Source: Acanthopleura granulata (taxonomy: Eukaryota > Mollusca > Polyplacophora > Chitonida > Chitonidae). Taken from it: DNA of 64,000 nt. Positions 11,261 to 24,800 of this stretch are shown piece by piece. Under the pieces are notes generated by a model. That model worked only from the letters and a program-made list of their open reading frames with translations, ran no database searches and was not told where the DNA came from. How positions within the stretch are numbered: the first letter of the stretch is position 1; each line of letters begins with the position of its first letter. The stretch lies in contig JABBOT010000004.1 of NCBI GenBank assembly GCA_016165875.1, forward strand, positions 19,363,530-19,427,529. Reading direction: 5' to 3'. The translations under genes and the position numbers were made by a program.

Positions 11261-14200
11261 AAATTGCTCCTAATGAATGTTGTCCATGGATATAATAAAT
11301 GCTGTTAGTTCAAGCCCCGATATAATTTCTCGTTTTAAGACAGCGGATTTTAGACTTCTTCTCTCGAATTATAACAGATCTGTCGCTACAAAGTTTGCTG
11401 CTCTTTGATGCAACCTATCTGCTATAATTAGAGGAAGAGGTATAAAGTCAGCTGTAACTCTGCTAATTATGACACGGCGAAGAATTTCTACTACATTAGA
11501 GTTATTAGATTGTCTTAAAAACAAGATAGGCATTTGGATGGTTTTGTAATTACGCCAAAGGCAATATAAGGACATTAGTGTGCTGATATAAGGATTAACA
11601 TTACACATAATCCGATTGGTTAACGTTACACTAAACCATTCGTTATGTAATACACCTATGTGTTGGTTTTCGAAGATTAACAGGTGCCGTTTAACTTAAC
11701 AGTTAATTTGGATTGTACTAGATGAAAGATCAATCCATACCACACGCGAATTTATGGTGGAACGTAACTCTTTAGGGTTCAGTAACCGCACAATATCACC
11801 CCATGGACGAGTTAATGCTACACTCTGACATTAATCCACACACTATACATATATGTATATAATATGTGAATTTACTGAACCACGGTCGATTTATCCTGGA
11901 GTTTTATAAAGTGATGATAATGAAACAGCCCTACCGGGAATTTTGGCAGCAATGTCATGATTGATTAAATTCGGCCAACACAGAAAAAGAAATTAATATA
12001 TTATTACATTTGAGAGAAGAATACTTAAACCAGTTGTTCGTGTATTAGAAGATGGAAGGATGACCTACGACACGAGATACGTCGAAGAGATTATTTTCCC
12101 ATCTTTTACGATTACAATGGTTTCAGTATTCAGACTTCATCATGTTAAATTCTTCGTCACCTTTCCTCGCAGTACCATGGAGTGGTAAGAATGCAACGCT
12201 CGTGGATGTACCACAGCAAGGTATATATTTTTAGAACAAATATATGGGCACGTTACAGAAGCGTTCAGTTGGCTGACATCACTGTAAGGCAGCCCGATTA
12301 CACCAGAAAAAACGAAAGGAAACAACAGGAAGTTGCTGGTACTATATGTTCATCAAAATCGACTTGCTTCGTTAAAACCCCTGCTCTCCGTTTACGAACG
12401 ACATTCTATGCTTGTCCATTATAGCTCTTTGAACAACTATATATTTACTTGTGGTCATGTATTTTCTCACATATAATTAAGCCAATCCGCCAACTATAGT
12501 AGTTCATTAAAAGTCTACAGAATTTTGTTTATATACTGACCTTATAAAATAGGTTATTTTAGGATCAAATAATAACTTGCCTCCTTTTTTACTTTGAGCT
12601 ATTATTTATTTAGACACTGTGTTTCGGGAATTTGTTAACTAAACATTTGTATCTGATGCGTTTGTATTTCAAAAAGAAAACAAGAGAATCGCACGATAAT
12701 ATTCTAGATATATATACATCCCTTTGAATAAATATAGAATTTAAATTTTTACCCATTTTGCCTCTTAAAAGAAAGCAGTTATACAGATTCCCTATGTGGG
12801 AATATATGAAAGAAAAAAAACCCAACCAATATCACGACAATGTTGTTTTTATATGAACCGCAAATCTGACAAAAGACTGAAAAATCGCCAGTTTGCTGCA
12901 CTATTTACAGATTATATATATTAATATAATGATATGTAAAATATGCATACTGCATGAAGTATAAAATATGCATACTGCATGAAGTATAAATTATAAAGCC
13001 TATAATCAGTTGAATAACAATAATTACACCACGTGGGTTCATAGGAAATACAAACTGATATCACTTTATGAAAAGAAATAAAGAGAATATTTGCATATAC
13101 TTGGGGTTGGAGTGAAAGGCGCCCTATAATACTGACAGACGCTGTCTTGGCTCATCATTGTACACTATATGCTGTAATACATAGCTTACATACTAACTAC
13201 CAAAACTGCCGAAGAGTCTTGCTCGTAAGCCTAAGACGTATCATTTCATTGTTTTCCATTTACAAAATTTGTCTAATAAATTTGAAAACATTCAAGCCGG
13301 TTCAATCGAAATTATATTGACACGAACTTGTGTCTGTTAATTTAAGCATTAATATGAGGTTCTATTTGTATACTTCACTGCAACCTTAAAACTACCTTCT
13401 GTATACAAACTCTTTTAGCATGACTATACTTCATTTGTCGCATGTTATTAGATGTTCTCAGAGGAAACTTTCTTAACGTGTTAAGAAACCCTCGATATAA
13501 ATAATATCTCTGTTATAGGCATATGAAGCTATTTTATATTCAAGGATACTGTCCAACTATTACAGCCTCCAGAATGAAACAGTCAACCTTGCGATGATCG
13601 AAATTACGCTAAAGTGCACTTGTTAAATATTAAAAACAACAACAACAAAAAACATAACATTTTAAAGCTATAGTGACGAGAGGCCAGTTGTTTCGGAATA
13701 CAAATCTTTACCAGTACAGAGGATAAAACACTTTCGGAGAACTGGGTAAAAATTTCTTTTCCGCTGAAATTTCGAAAATTTAATATGTTGAGATAGAAGA
13801 TCTGTGAGAAATGTTTTTGGAGTGAATGCATTCCATGCATAGAAAGTCGAAAATATATACACCACTCACTGACTTAATGCATATAGGAGTCAAATCAAGG
13901 AGGTATATGCAATATCCATCTAATTAACTGCAATCATGGTGAGATGCAAGTTCGACATGCACAAAGTCTGTATTTGTTATGTCAAAACACTTTCATTTCG
14001 GAAATCTTCAGTATTTCAGGTACACAAAAGCAGACGTTTGATAAAATGAACAAAGACAACAGAGACTGCGTGGATGTTATCTTTTTATTTGATGCCATAA
14101 ATTGCTTAACGATAGATGATGACACATTTAGTGCGACACTGTTCCCTTGTTATCAATTGTCAGTTGTACTGTCCCGAACTGTGGGTAAATATGAAGCTTC

Positions 14201-16789
14201 GCTATGTCAGATATATCTCATGGCTTCAAAGGAAACACTGCTGGATTTATGACACTCTCTGCCGGTAGATGGCACTGTAAAGTACGTCGACGACTTTGAT
14301 TCTGTCTTTGAAAATTACCGATGCTTCGTGACAGAGGCGTCGGATATCACCGATTTGAGCCGAAGTGAAATGTTAAGAACGTGGGCCACGCTAACCTGTG
14401 AACCGTGCATGCTAATGCTGTGGACACTCCACCGGTGATTTGTGGTAGATACAAAGAGAACAAACACACCCCAGAACCATAATGTTATTCTAAAACCGAT
14501 TACACTGAGCTGGTCCGAGTTAGACACACCGAATTACCCTTAGGGTCGGGCACTGATATTCCGACTTGACGCGATACCTAGCAACTGTGAAGTACCTCAC
14601 CTCTCAGCACAAGGCCCATCTTTTGTAGTGCCTCGGCCTCCACCCGTCGCACTCTGGGCTTGTCTCTTCGCTAGTTAACTTTATACAAGTCTTGTTGGTA
14701 TTTCCGATGTCTATTCATATAGTAACCAGTTCTACACCGGAATAGCTTGATATATGATAACACAAAATTGTTTGTACTCGACTTTCTCATACACTCAGAG
14801 CCCAAAAGGTCTTATATAGGAACTCCGGTATCTGTTTTTATTTGACACGGGTAAAGACTGCACGCGCGGTTATCTTAAAGAAAAAAATGTTCCTATAACA
14901 TTTCTTTAGTGCGTGTAACTGTCAACATCATGACTGTAATTATACAGTTATAGCAATAGCCGTGTATGGACTCAACTATGTTAAGAATAGCCCTATATTT
15001 GTTATCATGAACATATCAACTGACTTTTGGCTCGATATAATCAGATATGAGACAACAACGTCACCACCTACATGCATGATGTACGGTGACTTCCATCGGA
15101 CCTAAAGTCTACACGACAACCCCTTAAACCTGTATGTTTCAACTTTCGGAGAAGCTATAAATTGTTTAAGTATATCTATAGTGTGTTTATATTGAGTATA
15201 AAACTCCTGATGGTAAATAAGGGTCTCTGTCTGTCTGTGTCTTAGCTGTATCTTAATTCCGCTTAGGCTGGCACTAGGGGAACTAGGAGCTCCTACATAA
15301 ATGGTATAACCATTCATGTTTGTTACCACAACATGGTGCATTCATGTACAGTTGCAGTCAAAAGGCTACTGAGATACCTATAGTTGTATTTCACCAGGAA
15401 ATTTTTCACGGACTGATTTTGAACTGGATTTCATGTCTAGAAAATCGACTACCATAACTGCAGCCTTGAAATCTGTAGACTGCTTCTATCCTACATGTTA
15501 ATTAATTATATGCATCGTTTCCAATATTTTCCATTGATGGATAGTGTTGGAAGTGGATTTTGCGATTATCGACTTTGTACGCCCCGTCATGGTTTACAAG
15601 TGGCATACGAATGTGGGATTTGCACCTTTTATTATTTAGTCTGTACTATTGTGTGTCCTGAAAGCTTAAGACGTTCAAACGAAATCGTTTGAGGAGAATA
15701 GGGTTCGAACAGGCGATATCACACAGGCCAGTACTAAGTCATATCGAATGATAATTACTATCACCCCGCCAACAAGGGCCGTGACTGTGTCACATTAATA
15801 TGTTTAAACAATATCAGTATTCATTATTACTACAGTGGACCAATTGCAATTCGGCCAGATCTAGCCATTTCCAAATTATATGCGTGCATCATTTCACATC
15901 ATCATTTGTCGCCTGAAATAACACAGTTGCATGCGACCAGTCAAAGCGGCATTTCTCTGCACAAGTAGTTTAGAGCGGATGTTATACGGCTCTATGTATC
16001 CTGGGCGATTTGAGAAATTCAGCTTTCATGATCTGACAACATTCGCTTTAAGTAAACCTGCGCATAGTATATACAGTCACGTGTGTGGTGGCGAAGTAGG
16101 TGTGAAGCCAACAATAGCCTGTGTTCATTTATTGTTCCTGCATGCGCCCATGGAACATGTGACCCGTTGAAACATGAATGCAACGGCAGAGTTTAACTGT
16201 GAAGATTTACAAACACTGAATTCTTCCGTCAGAGGTGTATATAGATATAGATATTCGTGCTTAATCATGCAAGCTATTTTGTGGTCATGCGCAATGAAAA
16301 AAAAAAAAAAATGAAAATGCGATTTATAAATGTGAATCACTCAACCATATGAACCACATGAAGTCATACAGTTGACACGAGGTAATAGATAATATGAGTT
16401 AGCATTTTTATTCCTTAGATAGGGAGAAAAATCCTTTGTTATAACTAAGAGTTTTAAAATACAGACTAACCTACCTATACTCTGCAATGGAAGGGCAGTT
16501 ACGATGGTATCTTGAATGATACAGCTTTTCTACATGTTAGCATCTTGGAGAGCTGTGCCGACAACTTCGGGCGTCTGCTGACTTTCCAATGAATACAGGC
16601 AATTATTCCGCGTTCTCTACACAAAGGCCATACAGCGTCGCCAATACAGAGCGTCCTCTGAATTATCATTCAGTTTTACAACTAAATATCTGTAGCATGC
16701 TCATTCATACTTATTCTGAGGGAATGTGAATATGGTATAGATGTAACATTAAATGAGTAGGTATTGGATGTTTCAGCTAAAAACTTCGC
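11261..16789. other. Intergenic DNA, no gene seen
   Basis: About 5.5 kb of AT-rich DNA. AATAAA at 11294-11299 is the first canonical polyadenylation hexamer downstream of FoxD. A tandem duplication lies at 12936-12985 (separate entry). Small ORFs (for example 13944-14252, 102 aa) show no motif, and the region lacks the local composition shift expected of exons. Confidence 0.55.
12936..12985. repeat. Perfect 25-bp tandem duplication
   Basis: Two adjacent copies of a 25-bp unit containing AAAATATGCATACTGCATGA differ only at the first base. Their near identity suggests a recent duplication. Confidence 0.9.
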
Positions 16790-17250
16790 TTTACAGCACA
16801 CTCACGACCAATTAACACCTTTCTGAATGGTGCATCATGCGAAGTGGGAGAAATTACAGGGGACATGATATTTAGTAATCTATTAAAACCAATGCACCTA
16901 TGCATTTTTGTCGGTATGTTTGCTTTCCTGTTTCCGCTGGAGTGTCCATGTTTCCGCCCAGGCCCAGTGGGCGAGATGAGGGTGTTACCCAATCTCTATT
17001 CTGTCTCTGCTATTGTCGCCCGTCTAACACACACACTGGGATATTCCGAGGCGCTATATAATTGCCCCGAGACTTACTCGGGTTTCTCTTACACGCCATC
17101 CGACACCCAATTATCAGGAAACCCTAAATTGCGGCGACCCGTCGCTTTGAATTGTTCCACAAACCTTGTCAATTTATCAACTCTAATAATTTCCGTCAGT
17201 CGTTATAATATCTCTACAAAACAAACTGACAGACACTTTATAGCATAAGT
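16790..17250. promoter_or_regulatory. Candidate non-coding regulatory island
   Basis: A GC-balanced, repeat-free block about 7.3 kb downstream of FoxD. The ORF at 16844-17248 (134 aa) starts only at a GTG; its translation has no family motif. Homeodomain-like TAAT cores occur (near 16877 and 17189). Proposed as regulatory sequence by composition and position only. Confidence 0.28.
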
Positions 17251-17929
17251 CTGCCGAAACTACTCGTCGCAGTTGTTAGGAGGTTCAATATTATTCTAGA
17301 GAAGCCCTATCAAGTCCGGGAAGGAAATCGTACAGGAGCTCTTCAGTGATTGAAGTCTGGAAAGAAGCTTGTCTGCCGTATAATGAAGTGATTACAAGAT
17401 GTCCATGAAATAAAACATCTGCCTTGTGAAAGATGACGCTTGTTTCAAATTGTAGTGGTCGGGATAGAAAATTGGCAGAGATGAAGAAATCCAGGTAGTT
17501 CGTCATGCGATTGAGTCTTGGCCTTTATGAAATATCCGTTTTCAAAAAAAAAAAAATTGGATTCCAAGTAACAACTATCGTAGTTTAAAATACTTAAGTA
17601 TTTATCTATAATGTGATTTTCGACAAGGTTTACGGCTTCGGGTGAGGTAACATATTAGGTATTCTTTAGCTCGACGTGGTACATGAACGTGCTTATAGCC
17701 ATTGAAAAGATATTTCTTTTTGTAGACATAAACTTTCAATAAGTTTCTTGAATTTTAACTTTGAAAAGAAAAATGATGGAAACATCTATACTTCATATGT
17801 ACATGCAAGTAAAATAATTCCGTTCACGCGGGTCGAGCTGTGTGCAATCAGGCCATAGATTTCACAAGTAATTGGTTGGAGGTGGAGCATGTAGCTACAC
17901 ATAAGCACCCATGAAGGCATACACTTATT
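17251..17929. other. Intergenic DNA, nothing recognised
   Basis: AT-rich sequence with an A13 run near 17545. No feature is supported. Confidence 0.5.
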
Positions 17930-18600
17930 GACGTATTAGCCAGCCAGCTCTAGCCCTCATCTAGATTGTATAGGCATCGCCTTCTTCGTGAGGTTTGTAC
18001 AGATGGCGATCGGACTAGCTTTAACTGGCCAGATCAGCCGCCTCTTTCACCAAGTCGCATCGATGCCTTATTTCTCGCCTTCCTCCGATAATCGCTAACA
18101 GCCACAGTTTGTGTTCACTCGGAGCCGCCAATGTTTTGATAAGGAACCCCGATTGAACAATTAAATGAAGACATCATGTGGTTTCGTCATACAAACAGAC
18201 TGGTGTTGATTTCAAGCACGTGCTTTAATTCTATTTCCATGGAGATGATCCGTGACGTCATTACTGGGCTCGACCACTTGCCTCGCCCAACATAGGGCAT
18301 CCCGGGTCTAACAAAGATGGTGGACACATTGAGGAATTTGAGCTTCTTGAGATAAACTTCGGCAGATAGCGAGAAGATGTTCTTCGGTATTTCAACGTTA
18401 TGTCTGCTAGAGGCATCGACATCTGTTGATGAATGCGGAAATATTTCTCCCTCGGCCAGTGTCACAGTGGGTGGTCTTTCTGAGTACTCTCATCAGCTGG
18501 TCTTGCTTCTCTGGGTTTCAAAATACAGATCGGCTACAAATAAACTAACCCCTCGTTCTTTAACAGGGGTCAAAGTAAGCTGCACGGGAAACCTTTACAG
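17930..18600. promoter_or_regulatory. Candidate non-coding regulatory island
   Basis: This block is repeat-free and richer in GC and CpG than its neighbours. It includes TGACGTCA at 18253-18260, a full palindromic CREB/ATF site. Overlapping ORFs on both strands (18187-18465 minus, 18377-18649 plus) lack motifs. Enhancer identity is inferred; the CRE-type palindrome is seen directly. Confidence 0.3.
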
Positions 18601-20534
18601 ATCCAGTGCGATTGTTACAAAAGTAACAGTACCCTTTTTAAATGTATAAACATGTAGTCTGGTTGGACTGAAACAAACTAAAGCCGGTTTAATATTAGCT
18701 TGTATATGCCTGTGAGCTATCGACTGTTTTTCCCTCGAAACTGGTTATTTTACTTAGAAATAACTTTGAATTTCACCGATTAGAAAGTTGAGTATTATTT
18801 TCTTAGTTTTATATACTGATATGTAAAACAGTTTATTAATGTTTTTATTAATTATGTATGAATTCCTTTCACTTTGTGATAAATGTGAATTGCTTCACAA
18901 CTTTGCAGTAAAAGCTACCAAACTATAGATAGTTTACATATATATAACAGAACATGGCTGAAGTATGTACAAAGGTTATATATGTGTGCAGAACTGGGGA
19001 AAATACGTTGAACTGTGCCCCTAAATTAACATCTAAATATATTATTGTTTTCGCATTACTATTGATTGGTTTTGCAAGCGTTTAATTTAGTGTTTAAAAT
19101 GTTCAATAGAAACATACAGTCAGTTTGTATATAATAACATTTTCGTTACTTTGTGGACCTTGTGGTAATACCTTTATTGGAACAAAGCATGCTCTTACAT
19201 TTTCGAATTTATGTTCAACACATTTGCACAAAAAGTTAAAAAATCTTGTTTTGAACCCTATACTTAAGTCAGTACAGTTAATATGGAACCTAAAATGCAG
19301 TAAGATAACTTATCAGTTAATGTGTGATTTAGGTTTAAAAGTACCACAGGTCATCATACATTTTAAATCATATACATCTAAACTTTGAGTTAAATATTTT
19401 CAGTTGCAATTTTGGTCCTTGAATAAATATGTACAAAATGTACATACTGTAAAAATTAGTATCTATAAAATATATCGCCCCGTTTTCTACAATCCAAATT
19501 ATTTGTTATTTTTATATTTTTATATTGTTATTTGTCATCAACCTTGCACCGAAACTTTATTAATTTATTGAATAAATGAACCACTGAAAAATGTTTCTTA
19601 TTTTACAGATTAATATATATTTAGACATCTATAGAAAATATATTTTCTGTGAGCATAACACAATGCAATTACTGCTATTTGAGAGGACGGGTAATGTCAA
19701 AGACTGACATTTCAAAGAATGCACTCATCTGAAAAGTTACATTACGACAAAATACACAGATGTGTGTTACAGTACACAGTTGTACAGTGGAAAAATCAGA
19801 TTGATTAGCATATACTGGTAAAAAGCATATACTGTGTATGGACAAAAAGAAAAAAATAAACGACAAACACATATATACTAGTCCGATTTGCATATCAACG
19901 TGAAACACAAATTAAACAAGGTGAATTCGTGAATACTTATCAATAAATCGCATGATTGTATGGCCTGTTTAATAGTTTGAAAGCAATAAATTATCCTGAT
20001 AAGATATTTTATGGATGTATAACATACCAAGTTACAAGTGTATATACATGTGTATTAGTTGGGTGAAATTCTGAAGTGCACTCTGCAAATTAATTACGTT
20101 CTGTCGGTGGTTAATATTATAAAGTGATGCAATTCTTCTTAAGATTCAGTATTAAGGCTTAAAGGGGTATCTTTAGACCACAGAATGAAAATTGAAATTA
20201 GTTTTAAGTAGTATTAGTTTTTGTAGAGCAGTCATAGCTTGAAGATACATGAATAAGGGACATGAGATTAATATGGAACTCATGCAGTTATGATATACAC
20301 GCTACGCACACGTCAGTTACTATCTTATGTGTGACTACCCTTGGTCATGGGCTTTGTATATTATCCGGCCTTCACTGTTTTTGGACCTTTGGTGACAATA
20401 AGACCGTGGTCAACGACGCTATTTGCGTTGTTGTTCTTTGAAGACTACTTGAATTCAGCCAACACGGTGCGCATTTATATATTTCAACGTCACATTGGTA
20501 ATGTTCAACAGAACTGGCCCAAAGGCTTTATAAG
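18601..20534. other. Intergenic DNA, nothing recognised
   Basis: Very AT-rich, with several AATAAA hexamers by chance and no supported gene or repeat family. Confidence 0.55.
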
Positions 20535-20607
20535 ACTGACGGTCGTCGTATAAGTGAAAAGTTCCTGGGTGTGATGTTAAACAAAAATCAAACAAATAAA
20601 TTCATAC
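20535..20607 (+). repeat. SINE 3'-end fragment
   Basis: Matches the last ~70 bp of the window's main SINE: GTCGTCGTATAAGTGAAAAG, then a diverged TTCCTGGGTGTG segment and an ATCAAACAAATAAATT tail. The head and centre are missing. Confidence 0.7.
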
Positions 20608-21360
20608 ATAGAATAATATGTACATCTGAGCTAAATTATATTTAGGTTAAATATCAACAGTATGTGGCTTGAAGTCAAAAACCAGTCCTGAAAATAAATA
20701 TAAAATAAAGTCTGTAACTATAGGAAAGAGAAAATCTTCGACTTGCAGACTGGAAATTAGTACTGTATGAGGAGGATTTACTATCACATGTTAGATCTGT
20801 TGCGCAGTCATGTTATTGAGGAAGCTCACCCGTCGTGCAATCATGTCACATAGTTTCGATAACAAACGTCGCTGTAACAACATCTTTACATGTCACCGTT
20901 CAAAATACCACCTGCTCTCTGATCCCAAGCTATACAGTCATTGTATTACCAGTAATGTCATGTCGCCAAATTAAATTACACAAGATATACAAAATATTGC
21001 CTATATATGTGTATATCTGGAATGAAAAGAGATGTGAGTAGGCATGAACTTCACTATTTCCCTGCAAAAACTGATGCATGAAATGTCCCGAGTGGCTAGG
21101 GATTTTATGTATACAAGACAACGTACTTAGTGACAAAAATTATTTCTGCTTACAGACACAACAGACAGGAAAGAAAACCACCTGTAAAATCACACACTAA
21201 CGGTAAAGAACAGGTTGATAGAAAAGTCAATAGCACAGAGAGTAACATCAGCGCAGCGACCACAGTGTGGTACAGTTGGTAAATGGTCACATGTTACCGG
21301 TGAAATCCGGTCTCTTGTCAATCTACCTCAGTTATGGTTTCATTATTCTAACTGTTCATG
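20608..21360. other. Intergenic DNA, nothing recognised
   Basis: No gene or clear repeat is seen. Confidence 0.5.
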
Positions 21361-21432
21361 TAAGTGTTTAAGAAGTGACAACTTATACCGCCCCCTAGCA
21401 TGTTGGCTTATTCAGTATTAGGTTAAAAATTA
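21361..21432 (+). repeat. Dispersed repeat, copy 1 (related to 28324-28396)
   Basis: About 70 bp beginning AAGTGTTTAAGAAGTGACAA and ending CAGTATTAGGTTAAAAA aligns end to end with 28324-28396. The A-rich 3' end in both copies suggests the tail of a retroposed element. Family unknown. Confidence 0.6.
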
Positions 21433-21739
21433 CAGTAACGTTAAATGCAATTTATTAGATGCAAAGAGACCAGCCCTCGGAGATGTTTAGTCCAACAGCA
21501 GACCCATGCACTCTTCGATTTCATGAATTTTAAGGAACATCTGTTCTAGTTTGGATATAGCTTTTCGAAAATACGCACTGAAAGAGTGTCCTAAACGGTT
21601 TATAAAAGTTGAGGTACATATAAGCTCTTTTCACCATTAATATTATTAATAACAATTTTAATGTGAGCTGACAGATGAAGTTCTGTACAAAGCCCTGGAA
21701 CAATTACGTCGTGAAGCCTCGCTTTTTTGGTATGAGCGA

Positions 21740-21845
21740 CGGTTTCACCCCGGATACTGACTAATTTTCTCTGTGCACAAAGCTAGCCTCTGTTATGTAA
21801 GTCGAATGTTCTTGAGTATGGCATTAAACACAACTCAAGTAATTC
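21740..21845 (+). repeat. Diverged SINE fragment
   Basis: GGTTTCACCCCGG followed by TATGTAAGTCGAATGTTCTT and GAGTATGGCATTAAACAC parallels the SINE body. It is heavily mutated, hence old. Confidence 0.55.
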
Positions 21846-24800
21846 AGTAAGTGAAGAAATAAATGTAAAAGTCTAAATGTAAAGAAGTTTCTTGTTATTT
21901 CGTTTTTACCATACATATCCTCTTGATGCGACATTGGTCATTATAATTAACTTACAGGCCAATGCCTTTTTCACATTTTGTTTGTTATTTATAATGACAA
22001 CAATAGATTGAAATTTATCAATTTTATTCAAAAGTATTGAATATTATGCTTACTGGTAAAATATAAAGAAAGTTTATCACGAAAAGGAAAGCAGTTTTAC
22101 AACCAGTTAAACTCGGGTATAGGAATATGGATGATATATAGGAAAAGTTTTTTCTTAAATGTACATGTATCTCCTGAAAGGTGTTATCTCAATCACGATA
22201 TCAGCTGTATTTATATGACATTCCTGAATGTTGATCACTAAGACAGAAAAACTAAAAGTCTGTTCCTACAGCTATATATGTATGAAAATATCAGGTTAAA
22301 AATATCACTATCACCCCTACCCCTCTCCCCATCAAATTCGATTCCGGATTTCCCCTTTCGGTCGAATAACTTTCACTCAAACTTTTTCTTATATACTTAT
22401 AAACATATCAGATATTTTGTTACCAATCCGTACCTTAAGAATGAAGACCGTACACAGAATTTATAATCATATGGGGAAAACATGGTTGCTTGTGTAGGTT
22501 GATTTGGGGTCTAAAATTGGTAAAAACAACTACATATAGTGGGGTTTAAATATTACCACAGCATGCCCACGCATAAGAACCGTAAAGGTCTTTAAATGCA
22601 TGCTTTTTCTGTTTTTAGATCAGGTTAATTGCTCTTTCTGTCCAGAATTAATAAGCGGTAGGTACAAAATCCAAGTGCATTACTACCAGTACTAGTAAAA
22701 AGAAGAAATTACGTAAAATATAAATTCGGTTTGACAAAATAACCGATATTGTTTTGGTCTAAACCCATGTCAGACTCTGTGGACCTCAGTATACATCGAA
22801 GAGCATCAACGGACTGAGAAGAAATTACAGATGTAATTAGGGAATATGTCATGGGGTGGTATAGCTACGTCCGTGAGGACAACGTGCCGGGACACCACTG
22901 CCAAAGTCCACGCACATCTAAGCTTTAGATCAATGGGCATGTGTAGGGGGATGTGGGGGCTTAAAAAGAAGGGTATTGTAAAATTGCGTGGTAGACTGAT
23001 GACGTCATCGTTCATGCACTTCCTCCATATACAGTCTGTATGTACTTCCGGTTAATACCTGAAGAGCAAATAAACGTTTTGCAAACATCAGTTTATTTAA
23101 GATATTGTGCACCTAATCCCTAGGTTTCGAGCAAACCCACTGCGTCAAATTAAAAAGCAAAACCAGGTATAACCGCGTCCTATTGAGTCTAAACACATCC
23201 TCGCCCGAGACAGGGGTATCAGTGATAAATGTTTTAAAAGCGTCTCGGCCAGAGTATACAAACAGAAATAGAAAATCCCAACTGCAATCATATGGCAAAG
23301 ACACTCACGCGATACAGCAGTATTATTCCTCCAAATGAATGGGCAAAATGTATTTATCTTGTTTTCAGAGGGTTATATCCAGGAACGTTTACACTGGACA
23401 ATTCGTGCACACAAGATTCAATTGACGCGTACCTCTGGTAATTAGAGCAGATCTAAGTGTCAACAACGCAGCATTTATACCGCAAAAACGTAATCCCTGC
23501 ACCCGCTTGAGTGGCCGTGGCGGGTTCTCCTGCAGAGTGCACCGGGAGGAAACCAAAACACGTTTACACACAAGGAAAACAAAAACGCATTTAGACATCC
23601 CCTATGCTATCTAAGTAAGTTGAAGGAGTGTGTCTATAGAAAGACAGTGATGAGTTGTGGTTTATATTATGGTAGAAAATAATGCTGTTTGTGCGACCTT
23701 TGCATCAGACAGAATGGCGAGACATGGGGGTCGTCTGGCTAATGTCTAACAGTACATACACCAATAACAGAGAGTACATTCTAAGATTGGTATATGGTAT
23801 ATGGTATGCTCGTATGAGAGAAACATACGAACTGGGAGAAAGGGGAGAGAGATTAACTGATTATTATTGTTTCGGAGGACGTTGATATTAAGAAGTTGAG
23901 TATATAAATCTTTGAGTACCTTCGTTTTGGACTATCTTCCAATGAATGATGTACACATAAAACTGAAATGAGTGCATTGTGGAGCATCTTAAACACCCAT
24001 ATCTTACTCATATAGACCCACCAAGAAATAAACAGATATAAACGTACTCTAGCTATATGCGCTAAATAAAATAACGTTTAGCTAAATCCTTTAATTGTAT
24101 CATACAAGCCAGTCCGTTCGGGTACAAAAGTTGATAATCTGATCGCCTATACCTGAAAGATAAACAATAGCACTCCATGATAAACACTTATGGATTACCA
24201 AGCACAGAGCCTTTGATTCAGCATCAACGTATTCGGACATATCAAGAATGAGTTAAATATCACTGTCTTTCCTCCATAAACACTCCGGTTAGTTTCTAAA
24301 ATGAGAAAAAATTGTTTTATTGGGCCATCAATCTTATTGCAAAGTGGGAAAACCAAACAGAGAATTCCAAAATGTTAAGCCTATTCCTTCAACATGCAAA
24401 ACATATATACGTTTGGCGACTCCACATACGTTTGGTGATGGTAATCATTATATTGTATCGAAGAAGTTTTCACTGTTGGGATATTTTTGTCATCATCTGA
24501 GCGCAGAAGAATGAAGCTTCTATACGTTTGCTATATTACAATAGATGTTGACAAATCACCCTCAACAGCCGGTAATCATCACTCACCCACGTCTATGCCC
24601 TCTCACTCAGAAAGTTTTTTCTGCCTCGACTGGGACATTATCATGAGTTGGTGATATAAACCTATTGACTTACGTACCTATGTAGTAGCCTCATGGTGGA
24701 ATCAAGTTCACAATAAGTAAAGACAACTGGTTTCCTGTGTGTTGCATCAGGTTTCCATCCATATTTTTTGACCCACTTCTGTCCTCATTGCTGATTATTA

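Noticed and set aside
14530..14560. CCCTTAGGG as possible interstitial telomeric repeat
   Set aside because: Only a single partial unit in each direction; no TTAGGG array.
15661..15760. GGGTTCGAACAGG resembling a tRNA T-arm
   Set aside because: No matching acceptor, D-arm or box A at the required spacing on either strand.
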